A DNA stretch of 64,000 bases from Mesoflavibacter profundi (GCF_014764305.1 NZ_CP061703.1:943501-1007500), one strand, 5' to 3'. Shown: positions 1 to 9,727, numbered from the stretch's first letter. The notes: a model not told the origin generated them from the sequence alone. Numbers and translations are program-made.

Positions 1-750
1 CAAGAAATTGCACCAAACAAAGAATCAATTGTCAAACTCTATCAATCTAATGTTCCAATTTTTGAAAAATTTGGAATAGAGCGACAAATAAAAACTTCTT
101 TTGGTAAAACTGTATCTATGGCTAAAGGAGCTTACTTAGTTATAGAACATACAGAAGCCTTACACGTAATAGATGTAAATAGTGGTAATAGATCTAATAA
201 ATCAAACTCTCAAGAAGATACTGCTCTAGAAGTAAATTTAATTTCTGCAAAAGAAGTTGCAAGACAATTAAGACTACGAGATATGGGTGGAATTATTGTT
301 GTGGATTTTATAGATTTAAATTCTGCTGAAAACAGAAAAACACTGTACAATTATTTACGTGAAGAAATGAAAGATGATAGAGCCAAACATAAAATATTAC
401 CTCCTAGTAAGTTTGGATTGGTTCAAATTACACGTCAAAGAGTTAGACCAGAAATGAATATTAAAACCAGAGAGGAAAATCCTAATGGTAATAATGGAGA
501 AGAGGTTGAAGCACCAATAGTTTTAGTGCAAAAAATAACTCATGACCTGGAACAATTATTTAAAAAAGACTATAAGAAGGTGACTTTAAACACACATCCT
601 TTTATAGCAGCCTTTTTAACAAAAGGTTTTCCATCTATTCGTTCAAAATGGTTTTTTGAACACAAAAAATGGGTTAAAATACAACCTAGAGATGCTTACA
701 CTTATTTAGAATATCATTTTTACGATAAAAATGGTAAGCTAATAAAATAA
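1..750 (+). CDS. rng: Ribonuclease G/E, C-terminal part (5' end outside window)
   Basis: The reading frame is open from the first base, so this is the 3' portion (about 249 codons) of a longer gene; the first ATG at 118 is internal. The visible protein carries the RNase E/G catalytic core: an IDVNSGN segment and a VVDFIDL segment, each supplying one of the two Mg2+-binding aspartates of the family, with RLRDMGG between them. It ends with a conserved tail (THPFIAAFLTKGF, then a YLEYHFYDKNGK stretch) and has no long disordered degradosome scaffold, so it is the short RNase G form usual in Bacteroidota. The role is endonucleolytic processing of rRNA precursors and mRNA turnover in the cytoplasm. 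A strong hairpin terminator follows six bases after the stop. Identity is secure; only the RNase G versus short RNase E name is open. Confidence 0.93.
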   Translation, partial: QEIAPNKESIVKLYQSNVPIFEKFGIERQIKTSFGKTVSMAKGAYLVIEHTEALHVIDVNSGNRSNKSNSQEDTALEVNLISAKEVARQLRLRDMGGIIVVDFIDLNSAENRKTLYNYLREEMKDDRAKHKILPPSKFGLVQITRQRVRPEMNIKTREENPNGNNGEEVEAPIVLVQKITHDLEQLFKKDYKKVTLNTHPFIAAFLTKGFPSIRSKWFFEHKKWVKIQPRDAYTYLEYHFYDKNGKLIK

Positions 751-755
751 AACAT

Positions 756-788
756 AAAGCCTTGTTATCTAATAGCAAGGCTTTTTTT
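756..788 (+). terminator. Rho-independent terminator of rng
   Basis: A perfect 9-bp stem, AAAGCCTTG (756-764) pairing with CAAGGCTTT (776-784), closes an 11-nt loop and runs into an uninterrupted T tract. It starts six bases after the rng stop codon. Confidence 0.85.
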
Positions 789-794
789 TGTACA

Positions 795-824
795 AAAAAA
801 GCAGCTAGTTATAGCTGCTTTTTT
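795..824. terminator. Bidirectional terminator between rng and the OmpA-family gene
   Basis: A second hairpin has stem AAAAAAGCAGCTA pairing with TAGCTGCTTTTTT around a four-base loop. The A tract on the left and T tract on the right make it a terminator on both strands. It lies 28 bp beyond the stop codon of the minus-strand OmpA-family gene, so it probably serves that gene as well as backing up the rng terminator. Confidence 0.75.
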
Positions 825-851
825 AATTAACACATTGTATTTTGAATAGTT

Positions 852-2762
852 TTACATATTCTTAGGGTTACCACTAACGATTAAGAATTGGCTTCTTCTG
901 TTAAGTTGGTGTTGTTCTTTACTACAAGGGTTACAGTCTACAGCTGGTTGCGATTCTCCTTTACCAGAAGCAGATATTCTGCTAGCATCAATACCTTTAG
1001 ATATAATGTACTGTCTAGTGGTTTGTGCACGTCTTTCTGATAATCCTTGGTTATAACGATCAGATCCTCTAAAATCTGTGTGTGACGTTGCTTCTATTAC
1101 CATATCAGGGTATTTGTTCATTACTTGTACTAAGTTATCTAATTCAAACGCTGCTTTTGCAGTGATGTTTGATTTATCAAACTCGAAGTAAATTGGGTTT
1201 AATACCACTTCTATTGGTGTAATTATTTCTTCTATTGGTGTTAATGGTACTTCTACTGCGACTTCTTCTTCATTTGTACCTTCTACAGTAACTTTATTAC
1301 TTTCGTAACCATCCATAGTTACTTGTAATTCTGTATCTGTTTCACATTCTACAATATACTCTACAACACCTTCTGCGTTGGTTGTTTTTGTTGCTAATAT
1401 GTTTCCATTAGCATCTGCTAAACTTGTTGTTGCTCCTGCTAATACGTCTCCTGTTTTTTCGTCTACTACAGTTCCTGTAATTAACACATCGCATAATGGT
1501 TGTAGCTTTTTAATCGCATAGATATCATCATTTCCTTTTCCTCCTTGACGGTTAGATGATATAAATCCTTCGCCTGTTGCTTCGTTCATTCTAAATGCAA
1601 AATCGTCTCCGTTACTATTTATTGGAATTCCTGCATTTCGGATTGGTGCCATTTTTCCGTCTATTTCTTTAGTATGGAATACATCCATTCCTCCAAGTCC
1701 TAAATGTCCTGTTGACGAAAAGTATAGTGTGTTATTATCACTAATATATGGGAACATTTCTTGTCCTTCTGTGTTTACCTTTTGTCCCATGTTTACTGGC
1801 GCTGTTAATGTACCGTCTGTATTTATGGTTGCTTTGTAGATATCAAATTTACCGTATCCTCCTGGCATATCACTAGCGAAGTATATCGTGCTTCCATCTG
1901 CACTTACACTTGGGTTTTTTATAGAATAGTTTGGACTGTTTATTGCTAAGGCTTCTACTTTACTAAAATCGTCTCCTGTTTTTGTTGCTTTAAATAGGTG
2001 TAGTACACTGTATTTAGTGTTTGACAGACTGTCTTTTTCATATATATCTTCATAAAAGCTTTCTCTAGAGAAGTACATTGTTTTTCCGTCAGGAGAAAAG
2101 CTTACGATACCTTCGTGGTATTTAGTGTTTATTTTACCATCTAATAGGTTTTCTCCTTGGTATGTACCATCGTCTGCTACAGTATATTCGTAGATATCTA
2201 AAAATGGTTCTTCATTCCATCCGTACTTCTTACGATTGGCGTTTCTTGAGCTTGTTAGGTATAATTTACCATCTTGTAATGTTCCTCCAAAGTCTGATCC
2301 TGCAGTATTGATATCTAAGTTTTGTACGTTAAATTTTTTCCCGCGATCTAATATTTTAGATAAATAATCTGGATTGGATTTATACATCATTGCTCTATCA
2401 TCTGATGGTTGCATAGCTGCAAACTTATCCATTTGTGTATTAGAAGCTTCGTACTTACCGTTTGCTTTTAACATCTCTGAGTACTTGTAATACATCTCGG
2501 CTTGATTTGCTCCTGCTTCAAATGCTTTTGCGTACCATTTCTCTGCTGCTTCTGTGCTATAAATATTGTAATTGGCTTCTGCTAATTGACTATACACATA
2601 GGCATCTGCTTCTCCTTTTTCTACAATTTTATTGTAGGCTTCTATAGCGTCTACAAATCTGTATTTTGCAAAGAGTTTATCTGCTTTTTGTGTGGCACTG
2701 CTTTGTGCTAAACTTATGGTGCTTATTAAGGCACAAACTATAAATAATTGTATATGTTTCAT
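852..2762 (-). CDS. OmpA-family protein with TPR, PD40/WD40-like repeats and OmpA C-domain (T9SS-associated)
   Basis: The protein has 636 residues from the chosen ATG at 2762. A further in-frame ATG exists at 2852, but it would overlap the upstream gene by 68 bp and add 30 residues before a clean signal peptide (MKHIQLFIVCALISTISLAQ), so 2762 is preferred. Order of domains: signal peptide; TPR-like helical repeats to about residue 130; PD40/WD40-type beta-propeller strands (FSPDGKTMYFS, VSADGSTIYFASD) to about 430; a carboxypeptidase-regulatory-like domain (VTGTVVDEKTGDVLAGA-type); then an OmpA peptidoglycan-binding domain with an FEFDKSNI start, a HTD motif and a NRRSQF end. This architecture is that of the PorE-like/gliding-associated OmpA proteins encoded beside T9SS adhesins. 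It probably ties the outer-membrane adhesin machinery to peptidoglycan. It follows the PorP/SprF gene by 22 bp and should be co-transcribed with it. Confidence 0.88.
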   Translation of the reverse strand: MKHIQLFIVCALISTISLAQSSATQKADKLFAKYRFVDAIEAYNKIVEKGEADAYVYSQLAEANYNIYSTEAAEKWYAKAFEAGANQAEMYYKYSEMLKANGKYEASNTQMDKFAAMQPSDDRAMMYKSNPDYLSKILDRGKKFNVQNLDINTAGSDFGGTLQDGKLYLTSSRNANRKKYGWNEEPFLDIYEYTVADDGTYQGENLLDGKINTKYHEGIVSFSPDGKTMYFSRESFYEDIYEKDSLSNTKYSVLHLFKATKTGDDFSKVEALAINSPNYSIKNPSVSADGSTIYFASDMPGGYGKFDIYKATINTDGTLTAPVNMGQKVNTEGQEMFPYISDNNTLYFSSTGHLGLGGMDVFHTKEIDGKMAPIRNAGIPINSNGDDFAFRMNEATGEGFISSNRQGGKGNDDIYAIKKLQPLCDVLITGTVVDEKTGDVLAGATTSLADANGNILATKTTNAEGVVEYIVECETDTELQVTMDGYESNKVTVEGTNEEEVAVEVPLTPIEEIITPIEVVLNPIYFEFDKSNITAKAAFELDNLVQVMNKYPDMVIEATSHTDFRGSDRYNQGLSERRAQTTRQYIISKGIDASRISASGKGESQPAVDCNPCSKEQHQLNRRSQFLIVSGNPKNM

Positions 2763-2784
2763 TGTTCTGGTTAGCTTATCTGGT

Positions 2785-3693
2785 TTAGAAATAACGTGGT
2801 GATCTTGATACTTTTCTTGGTAGATTAATATCAAAGTTGATAAAAATCTCATGTGATGAGTTGGTGACTACATCTAATTGAGAGTTTACACTGTCATAGG
2901 CATAACCTATTCTTAAGTTTGGTGCTACTAAAAAGTTTATCATTCCGCTAAAAGAATCGTCTAATCTATAGCCTGCGCCTACTTCTACAAAATCATACAT
3001 AAATAGGTTTAAATTTGCATCGTAAGTCACTGGTGCATTAAAGGCTACCTTTGTCATTACATGTGGCTTAAGCTTGAAGTTTTCTGATAAATCAAATACA
3101 TAACCTGCTGCTACAAACGCGTGTTGTATTTCTGAGCCTATTTTAAATCCATTAGCATCTAAGTGTACAGATTCTAAAATATTTGGCATCGATGCAGAGA
3201 TGTAATACTTGTTTGGTTTATAAAAATATAAACCTGCTCCTATGTTTGGTGTAACTTCATTGATGTTTTGTGAATAGAAAGGATCGTTTGGATCGATTAA
3301 ATCTAATCCTACTAAACCTATATCATGAAAGGTTGCTCCTGCTTTTAAACCAAATGCTAATTTTGTAGATGTTCCTACTGGTAAGGTATAAGAGAAATCT
3401 ACATAAGCATTTGTCTCGTTTACTGGACCTACTTCGTCACTAATTAAAGAGAGTCCTAAACCTACACGATTACCTACTGGCGAATGAATGGTTAAGGTTC
3501 CTGTTGATGGTGCGCCTTCTAATCCTACCCATTGGCTTCTATATAATGCGCCTATTGATACGCCTTCATATGAACCTGCATAGGCTGGATTTACCACATT
3601 CATGTTATACATGTATTGTGTGTATTGTGGATCTTGCTGTGCTTGTGCTTGCATTGCAAAGAGCAAAGCGAATAGGATGTATACTTTTTTCAT
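2785..3693 (-). CDS. PorP/SprF family type IX secretion system membrane protein
   Basis: The 302-residue protein begins with signal peptide MKKVYILFALLFAMQAQAQ and continues with QDPQYTQYMYN and VNPAYAGS, the hallmark N-terminal segment of the PorP/SprF family. It has the alternating hydrophobic strands of an outer-membrane beta-barrel to the C-terminus. SprF-type proteins are needed for export or surface attachment of one cognate type B T9SS adhesin, normally encoded immediately upstream, as here (adhesin stop at 3815). The downstream OmpA-family gene completes the standard three-gene set. A long hairpin lies between the adhesin gene and this one and may set their relative expression. It is more likely a substrate-specific SprF paralogue than the core PorP, because it sits next to a single adhesin. 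Confidence 0.92.
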   Translation of the reverse strand: MKKVYILFALLFAMQAQAQQDPQYTQYMYNMNVVNPAYAGSYEGVSIGALYRSQWVGLEGAPSTGTLTIHSPVGNRVGLGLSLISDEVGPVNETNAYVDFSYTLPVGTSTKLAFGLKAGATFHDIGLVGLDLIDPNDPFYSQNINEVTPNIGAGLYFYKPNKYYISASMPNILESVHLDANGFKIGSEIQHAFVAAGYVFDLSENFKLKPHVMTKVAFNAPVTYDANLNLFMYDFVEVGAGYRLDDSFSGMINFLVAPNLRIGYAYDSVNSQLDVVTNSSHEIFINFDINLPRKVSRSPRYF

Positions 3694-3728
3694 GTGTTAT
3701 TGTTTACTGTGTTTGGATAGTCACATGT

Positions 3729-3771
3729 AACAACCAAAATAGCTCTTGCTTTATTGGCTATTTTGGTTGTT
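3729..3771 (-). terminator. Intercistronic hairpin between adhesin and PorP/SprF genes
   Basis: A perfect 15-bp inverted repeat, AACAACCAAAATAGC (3729-3743) and GCTATTTTGGTTGTT (3757-3771), encloses a 13-nt loop. On the minus strand it lies between the adhesin stop and the SprF start. The 3' side has only a weak U run, so it may be a partial terminator (attenuator) or an mRNA-stabilising stem that keeps adhesin transcript above sprF/ompA transcript. Part of the right arm (TTTTGGTTGT) recurs at about 3783-3792. Confidence 0.5.
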
Positions 3772-3814
3772 TCCATAGTATCTGTTTTGGTTGTGTTTAT
3801 TATTGATTAGTTGT

Positions 3815-6800
3815 TTATCTGTTTATGTAAATCCAAGCCGCTTTTTGTTTGCTTCCTTGATATTTCATAATATAGTAATAAGTTCCTACTGGTAACTCGT
3901 CTCCATTATTAGATTGTCCATGCCACTCATTAATATAATTGTCTTTTGAGTAGACTAAAGTACCGTAACGGTTATAGATCTCTAAGCGTTGTACATCAAA
4001 ACTACTTAAATCAAATGTGTCGTTTTTACCATCTTTTAATCCTGGTGATATCCCTTGTGGTATAACGCAACTCTCTAACTCTTCTACTAATACTTCAGCG
4101 GTGTTTGAACATCCTGTATCGGTAAAAGTAACCTCTATTGTATAAACTCCTGCGGTTAATACGGTATCTAAATCTAAACTTGTAGCGCCTGAAATTACTG
4201 TATCGTATTGATCATACCATACTACACTTACTTCACTTGATGTGTAATTATCAGGTATTGCTGTTACTGTAATTGGTACTGTAGCGTTTGGACATACCTC
4301 GTAAACTACATCTCCAAATGTGGTCTCTGGCAGAGGATTTACTATAATTTCAAAACTTGAAGTTTTATAACAGTCTGATGCTGTTAAATTTTCTAATCTA
4401 ACATAAATAGTTTGACTAGATACTTCGGTATTAGTAAATGGCGCTGTAATTGGATTACTATTAGTTTCAGCATCTAATTCTGAAACATGATAAGAAACAC
4501 TAAACTCTGAAGAGTCTTGTCCATTTAATACTTCATCATCTTTTGTAGATAGATCAAACGTTTCATAACCATCATTTAAACTATCATCACAAACAATAAA
4601 ATCAGATATATCTGTAATTTCTGGTAAAGCACCTAAAACAGTAAGCGTAAAAGATGTGTTAGTACTAGCACAACCTGAACCAGAACCTACTGCATTAACG
4701 TCTTCTGCTCTAACGTAAATAACAGTTCCATCTACTGCAGAATAAGGGAATGTTATAGCATTAGTACCTGATTGCGCATCTGATAAGGTCTCGTGATACG
4801 TAACCACGAAATCGTTTGGATCTTGACTTACATCATCTAAAATGATACTTGATAATGTACTAAAATCAAATTCTTCTACACCATCACCAGACTCGTCATC
4901 ACAAGTAACAATAGAAACTTCTTCTGGCGGAACTACGTTTACAATTGGATCTTTGTAAAGGTTAACAATTACAGTCGCATCTGCTACACCCATACATTGG
5001 TTATCATAAGCATAAACTGTTACAGGACCAGATTCTGAAACTGTAATTGACGATGAAGTTAAATTTGGTTGGAATATATTATTAATATACCACTCAAAAG
5101 TATCTGCAAATGGAGAATCTGCTTCAATTGTTATTGAATCTAGACCGCAAGGCTCTGCTACCATAGGTGTAGTATCATCATTATCGTTATCGATAAAAGT
5201 TACATCTACACTAGATAATTCTACATCAATATCTGCACTTAAAGTTCCTGCATTTGGATCTGGGTTATTAGGATCTAAATTAGTTTGAGTAATTTGAATT
5301 ACACCTGGTTCTTTTTCAAAGTTTGTAATCATTACAATATAAATTTCACCAGCTATAGCATTGTTTATCGTAAAACTTTCAACTGGAGCTGCAGAGTAAC
5401 TACAAGCTGTAACAGGATCTGATGGATAATCTCCACCACTACAATAATCATCGCCAGGAGCATATGGTCCCCAAAGAGCAAAATCTACATCTAATTCGTC
5501 TCCAATTGGATTACCTGCTGCATCAAAAGCAGTATTCTGTACCATTTGCACTTCAATTGTTCCACTAGTTCCAATTTCTAACACACTAAATGTAGGATTA
5601 GGAGAAGTAAATAAACAATCTATTTGTCCAAGACCTGGTTCTACACCTACGGTATTAAAAGTATATAAATCATCTCCTCCTGGACATAAGTTTTCAGTCG
5701 CATCACAAGTCACGTTTGTTGGTGCTTCATAAGGAGTGATACATAAATCAAATGTTGTTGTTTCAGAATTACTTGACCCAGAAAAGATTCTTATAAAGTA
5801 AGTGTTTCCTACTACTAACTGAGGTGTTATACTTGATAATAAAGCGAATCCGGAAGTACAATCAATTTCTACAAGCGCATCACAAGCACCTTCATATAAA
5901 GCAAAGTCAATATCTCCTGTATTACTTCCTTGTACATTTGCTAAAGAAATTAAATGAAAATCTGATGTTGCAGTAAATTGATACCAAACATCATCATCTG
6001 GATCTCCTCCACAAGAAGGGTTAGGAACACCAGAACTAGTCGCTTCTAATAATGTACCAGGAGTACTTACTTCACATAAGAAAGCATCATTTACTACTGC
6101 TGTTGTAGCATCACATGGGTTATCATTATCTGGAGGACAACCTGCTAAAGAAATAGCTTGACTTGTAATAACACAGTTTCCATCTTGTTCGTTAGAAATT
6201 GTGAATATTATATCTGTATTAAAAGGATAAGGTCCAAATAAAGGAGTTACTGAACCTGTTGTTGAAACACTTACAGGTGAGTTTCCTTGATTATCTTGAA
6301 CTGATAATGATGTAGCATCACCTAAAGAAGTTATGTTAACATCTACTAAAAATTGATCTCCATTTGCACAATCATCAACAATTGCAAAAGTAGCTGTAGG
6401 ATTTATACAAGTTGCACAACTTACAGTAACATCTATAGATGTATAACCATTACCTTGACAATTTACACTTCCATCTGATTGAACTTGAAAAGAAATTGAA
6501 GATCCTGTAGATTGATAAGTTATACCACTTACATCACCATTGTTTCCATAAGGTGTTGCAGCGTTTAAGTCTGTTATTCCATCTGAGTCTAATACGATTA
6601 ATTCATCCCAATTCTGTTCTACTTGACCTGCATTAAATGTAATATTTAAAGGCGTTGTACCGTCAGAACTAGTAAATGTAAAGACATTTGTATCATTATT
6701 TTCGTAACAATAAACAAGGTTTTGTGGTCCTCCATTTGTACAATCTAAAACAAAGTTTGTTTGTGCTGTAGTAGAAAAACTAATTGGTCCAGCCCAAACA

Positions 6801-8515
6801 CTTGTGTTTGCTCCACAAATGGCTTGTACATAAACTTCATAGTCTGTTAGTGGTGATAAACCGGATTCTGTTAGAGTTGTTGTTCCAACTGTTGTTCCTG
6901 ATGTTGGCACACCAGTTCCTGCAGGTTGTACAACGTAATTCCACTGTGATTCTGATCCACTTGGTGTCCAAGAAATATCTGCAGAATCATGTGTAATTCC
7001 TGCTATTGTAATATTACTTGGTGCAACACAAAAGTTACCACAAGTTTCAACTCGTACTTGATCTATAGACATGTCTCCTTCCCAAGTAGCTCCAGTACCA
7101 ACATAGCTAAATTCTATATATATTACCTGACCTAAATAAGCATCTAAGTTAATTCCAATTGGAACCCAAGGATCTGAAGCAGAAGTTTGATATTCTCCAA
7201 TCCAAGTATATTCTGTAGTAAATGGTCCAGTTGCTGATGTACTAACACCAACATTTAAAGTTCCCATATCTACACCATAAGCATGCATGTAAAAAGATAA
7301 TTCTGCACCATCTACAGCTGTAGATAAATCTATAGCAGGAGTAATAGCAGACGCAACATTTGTGGTGTTACCAGAAGCTTCATATTCTAAATGTGTACCA
7401 GCATTTCCATCCCAAGTCACATCTGGTCCTGTACCAGTTGAGTTACTTGAAGGAATTGTAATATCCCAATTTCCGTTAGAATCTGCAAAGGTAGTTCCTG
7501 TCCATCCAGTTGGAACGTAGTTAGTATCATTACCAAAATCTTCTGTAAAGATAAACGTAGAAGATCCACTAGAACAAGTGACACCAACTGGTGCTGGTGG
7601 CGGTACATTAAATGTTGTAAAATTAACAGGCCCAACCCAATTACTGTAACCATTTGCGTTACAATTAGCTCTTACATATACCTCATAGGCTGTACTAGGT
7701 GTAAGACCAGAAGCTGGATAAGGATTATTATTAGAAGTTACAGTACCATCTGTAGTTGGTAAACCAGTTCCAGCTGGTTGCACCCAAATTTGCCAATCAG
7801 ATTCTGATCCTCCTAAAGACCAAAATATATCTGCAGTACTATCTCCTGTTGTAGTCGCGGTAAGGTTTAATGGTTCTGGACATGTAACGTCAAAAATTGA
7901 CACATCATCAAAAGCAAAACCTTCGTCTTGTACAGATCCATCAGATCCAAAAGCTATTCTAAATTGCACACTAGATTGACCTGCTAAACCTACTAATGCA
8001 TGTCTAGCTGTAACCCATCCGTTAGAACCAGAACCATTTCTTCCTGTCCAACCTTCTTGTTGTCCTCCAGGATTACCATTAATGGTTCCGTCTGTATACC
8101 AATTATTAGGATCGCCAACTGCTCCTACATTTTGCCAAGTAGCTCCTCCATCTATTGATGATTGTAAAACAGTACCGTCCCAACTAAACTCTGATTCCCA
8201 CCAAACGCTAAATTCTATACTTGGGTTAGTTAATGAAGTTAAATCAAATATAGGACTATTTACAAATGAGCTCTCGCCATTGTTGTAATTACCTGTTAAA
8301 TTAGTAACCCAAGAATTTGCTCCAGAAGCAGCACTATTTATTACTGCCGAAGCTGGTGTACCCAATGCCCAAGTTCCGGAATTTGTATTGTCTGCAGTCC
8401 ATCCGCCATCTCCAGATTCAAAATCTTCAGAATAGGGATAACTAGTAATTTGAGACAATGCTTGATAACCTGTAAATAAGGCTATTAAGCACATGAGAAG
8501 AGTAGTTTTTTTCAT
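3815..8515 (-). CDS. Giant T9SS type B surface adhesin with fibronectin III and MAM-like domains
   Basis: This is a 1566-residue exported protein with signal peptide MKKTTLLMCLIALFTGYQALSQ. Visible modules in order: a MAM/jelly-roll-like domain (about 25-210) with the FAFDDVSIFDV end; a fibronectin type III domain (about 212-302); a second MAM-like domain (about 320-492) and second Fn3 (about 495-583) that are clear repeats of the first pair (VQPAGTG, YEVYV and WAGP/WVGP recur); a CUB-like domain; pre-peptidase-type domains with DDVWYQFTAT; several Ig-like gliding repeats with a TCDDES/VCDDS start; and a C-terminal type B sorting domain (GISPGLKDGKNDTFD, then LEIYNRYG, about the last 85 residues). 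Type B domains send proteins out through the T9SS with help from a SprF-like partner, which is the next gene. The likely role is adhesion or gliding. No catalytic motif was seen. Confidence 0.9.
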   Translation of the reverse strand: MKKTTLLMCLIALFTGYQALSQITSYPYSEDFESGDGGWTADNTNSGTWALGTPASAVINSAASGANSWVTNLTGNYNNGESSFVNSPIFDLTSLTNPSIEFSVWWESEFSWDGTVLQSSIDGGATWQNVGAVGDPNNWYTDGTINGNPGGQQEGWTGRNGSGSNGWVTARHALVGLAGQSSVQFRIAFGSDGSVQDEGFAFDDVSIFDVTCPEPLNLTATTTGDSTADIFWSLGGSESDWQIWVQPAGTGLPTTDGTVTSNNNPYPASGLTPSTAYEVYVRANCNANGYSNWVGPVNFTTFNVPPPAPVGVTCSSGSSTFIFTEDFGNDTNYVPTGWTGTTFADSNGNWDITIPSSNSTGTGPDVTWDGNAGTHLEYEASGNTTNVASAITPAIDLSTAVDGAELSFYMHAYGVDMGTLNVGVSTSATGPFTTEYTWIGEYQTSASDPWVPIGINLDAYLGQVIYIEFSYVGTGATWEGDMSIDQVRVETCGNFCVAPSNITIAGITHDSADISWTPSGSESQWNYVVQPAGTGVPTSGTTVGTTTLTESGLSPLTDYEVYVQAICGANTSVWAGPISFSTTAQTNFVLDCTNGGPQNLVYCYENNDTNVFTFTSSDGTTPLNITFNAGQVEQNWDELIVLDSDGITDLNAATPYGNNGDVSGITYQSTGSSISFQVQSDGSVNCQGNGYTSIDVTVSCATCINPTATFAIVDDCANGDQFLVDVNITSLGDATSLSVQDNQGNSPVSVSTTGSVTPLFGPYPFNTDIIFTISNEQDGNCVITSQAISLAGCPPDNDNPCDATTAVVNDAFLCEVSTPGTLLEATSSGVPNPSCGGDPDDDVWYQFTATSDFHLISLANVQGSNTGDIDFALYEGACDALVEIDCTSGFALLSSITPQLVVGNTYFIRIFSGSSNSETTTFDLCITPYEAPTNVTCDATENLCPGGDDLYTFNTVGVEPGLGQIDCLFTSPNPTFSVLEIGTSGTIEVQMVQNTAFDAAGNPIGDELDVDFALWGPYAPGDDYCSGGDYPSDPVTACSYSAAPVESFTINNAIAGEIYIVMITNFEKEPGVIQITQTNLDPNNPDPNAGTLSADIDVELSSVDVTFIDNDNDDTTPMVAEPCGLDSITIEADSPFADTFEWYINNIFQPNLTSSSITVSESGPVTVYAYDNQCMGVADATVIVNLYKDPIVNVVPPEEVSIVTCDDESGDGVEEFDFSTLSSIILDDVSQDPNDFVVTYHETLSDAQSGTNAITFPYSAVDGTVIYVRAEDVNAVGSGSGCASTNTSFTLTVLGALPEITDISDFIVCDDSLNDGYETFDLSTKDDEVLNGQDSSEFSVSYHVSELDAETNSNPITAPFTNTEVSSQTIYVRLENLTASDCYKTSSFEIIVNPLPETTFGDVVYEVCPNATVPITVTAIPDNYTSSEVSVVWYDQYDTVISGATSLDLDTVLTAGVYTIEVTFTDTGCSNTAEVLVEELESCVIPQGISPGLKDGKNDTFDLSSFDVQRLEIYNRYGTLVYSKDNYINEWHGQSNNGDELPVGTYYYIMKYQGSKQKAAWIYINR

Positions 8516-8659
8516 TTTATATTTTGAGATGTTTAGTTTTTGTTACATCTAAGCTATGAAAAAAACAAACTACATGTTATTTGTTATTGTTAATATAGAC
8601 TAAATACACTTATTTATCGGTAAAATACTTCATGCGAATATTTACTTAGTGATAACCGA

Positions 8660-9697
8660 TTAAGGAGCAGGATTTGGTATAACCGAATGAATTTGGTTTA
8701 TTTTTTCTAATATAGAATCTGATAGATTTACTTCAATACTTTTAATATTTTCTTTAAGCTGCTCTAAATTTGTTGCTCCTATAATATTACTTGTTACAAA
8801 TGGTCTTTGATTAACAAATGCTAAAGACATTTGAGCTAAAGTTAAATTATTTTCTTCTGCTAATTCTAAATACTTTTTAGTGGCAATAGTGGAATTTTCA
8901 CTACTATATCTTGCAAATCTTGGAAACAATTTTAATCTAGAATTTTCTTCAGCTATTCCTTTTATATATTTACCAGACAACACGCCAAACGCCATAGGCG
9001 AATAAGCTAATAATCCTATATTTTCTCTTATTGAAACCTCAGCCATATCACCTTCAAAAACTCTGTTTATTAATGAGTATGCATTTTGGATAGTTATTGG
9101 TCTTATTAAATTATGTTTTTTAGACTCTTCTAGATAACGCATTGTTCCCCATGCTTTTTCATTAGAAAGTCCTGCAAATCGGATTTTACCTTCTTTTTTA
9201 ACAGCTTCTAACTGCTCTAAAACGTCTTTAAAATTATCTTCCCATTGGTCGTTAGGATTATGATTATAATCTCTTACTCCAAAAGTATTGGTTTGACGTT
9301 CTGGCCAATGTAATTGAAATACATCAATATAATCTGTTTTCAGTCTATTTAATTCTTTTTCTACTGCATCTTTAATTGATCCTTTTTGAAATCCTGATGT
9401 ACGTATGTGCGCTGTATAATCTCCTGGTCCAGCTATCTTAGATGCGATAACAACTTTTTCTCTATGTCCAGTTTTTTTAAGCCACGTTCCTATTATTTTA
9501 CTAGTTCTTCCTTGTGTTTCGGCAGTTGCTGGAACTGGATACAACTCTGCTGTATCTATAAAATTTACGCCTTGTTCTAACGCATAATCTAATTGAGCAT
9601 GTCCTTCGGCTTCTGTGTTTTGATTTCCCCAAGTCATCGTACCTAGGCAAATTTTACTCACTTTTATATCTGTATTTGGTAAAGTTGTGTATTTCAT
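8660..9697 (-). CDS. tas: NADP(H)-dependent aldo/keto reductase, Tas family
   Basis: The 345-residue cytoplasmic oxidoreductase starts MKYTTLPNTDIKVSKICLG, which aligns with the first residues of the E. coli Tas family. An in-frame TTG eight codons upstream (9719-9721) lies inside a probable -7 promoter element, so the ATG at 9697 is chosen. Aldo/keto reductase catalytic residues are visible: Asp and Tyr in DTAELYP, Lys in VVIASKIAG, and His in VFQLHWPE. The QTNTFG, TIQNAYSLINR and NIIGATNLEQL segments match Tas-type enzymes, which reduce aldehydes or ketones with NADPH. The physiological substrate is unknown. It is preceded by a minus-strand terminator and so appears monocistronic. Confident as to family; the exact E. 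coli-like role (suppression of tyrosine auxotrophy) is not implied. Confidence 0.9.
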   Translation of the reverse strand: MKYTTLPNTDIKVSKICLGTMTWGNQNTEAEGHAQLDYALEQGVNFIDTAELYPVPATAETQGRTSKIIGTWLKKTGHREKVVIASKIAGPGDYTAHIRTSGFQKGSIKDAVEKELNRLKTDYIDVFQLHWPERQTNTFGVRDYNHNPNDQWEDNFKDVLEQLEAVKKEGKIRFAGLSNEKAWGTMRYLEESKKHNLIRPITIQNAYSLINRVFEGDMAEVSIRENIGLLAYSPMAFGVLSGKYIKGIAEENSRLKLFPRFARYSSENSTIATKKYLELAEENNLTLAQMSLAFVNQRPFVTSNIIGATNLEQLKENIKSIEVNLSDSILEKINQIHSVIPNPAP

Positions 9698-9718
9698 TTT
9701 TGATTGTTTACTTTTTAA

Positions 9719-9726
9719 CAAATATA
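9719..9726 (-). promoter_or_regulatory. -7 promoter element for the aldo/keto reductase gene
   Basis: The minus strand reads TATATTTG, an exact match to the Bacteroidota -7 consensus TAnnTTTG, 21 bp upstream of the ATG at 9697. No convincing -33 TTG was found. The alternative TTG start codon overlaps this element. Confidence 0.45.
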
Positions 9727-9727
9727 A

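Noticed and set aside
2763-2852. ATG at 2852 as the start of the OmpA-family gene
   Set aside because: It would overlap the PorP/SprF gene by 68 bp and put 30 non-signal residues before a clear signal peptide that begins at 2762.
8520-8659. Promoter of the giant adhesin
   Set aside because: The spacer has only partial matches (for example TAGTTTG) to the -7 consensus, so no site is called although a promoter must be present.
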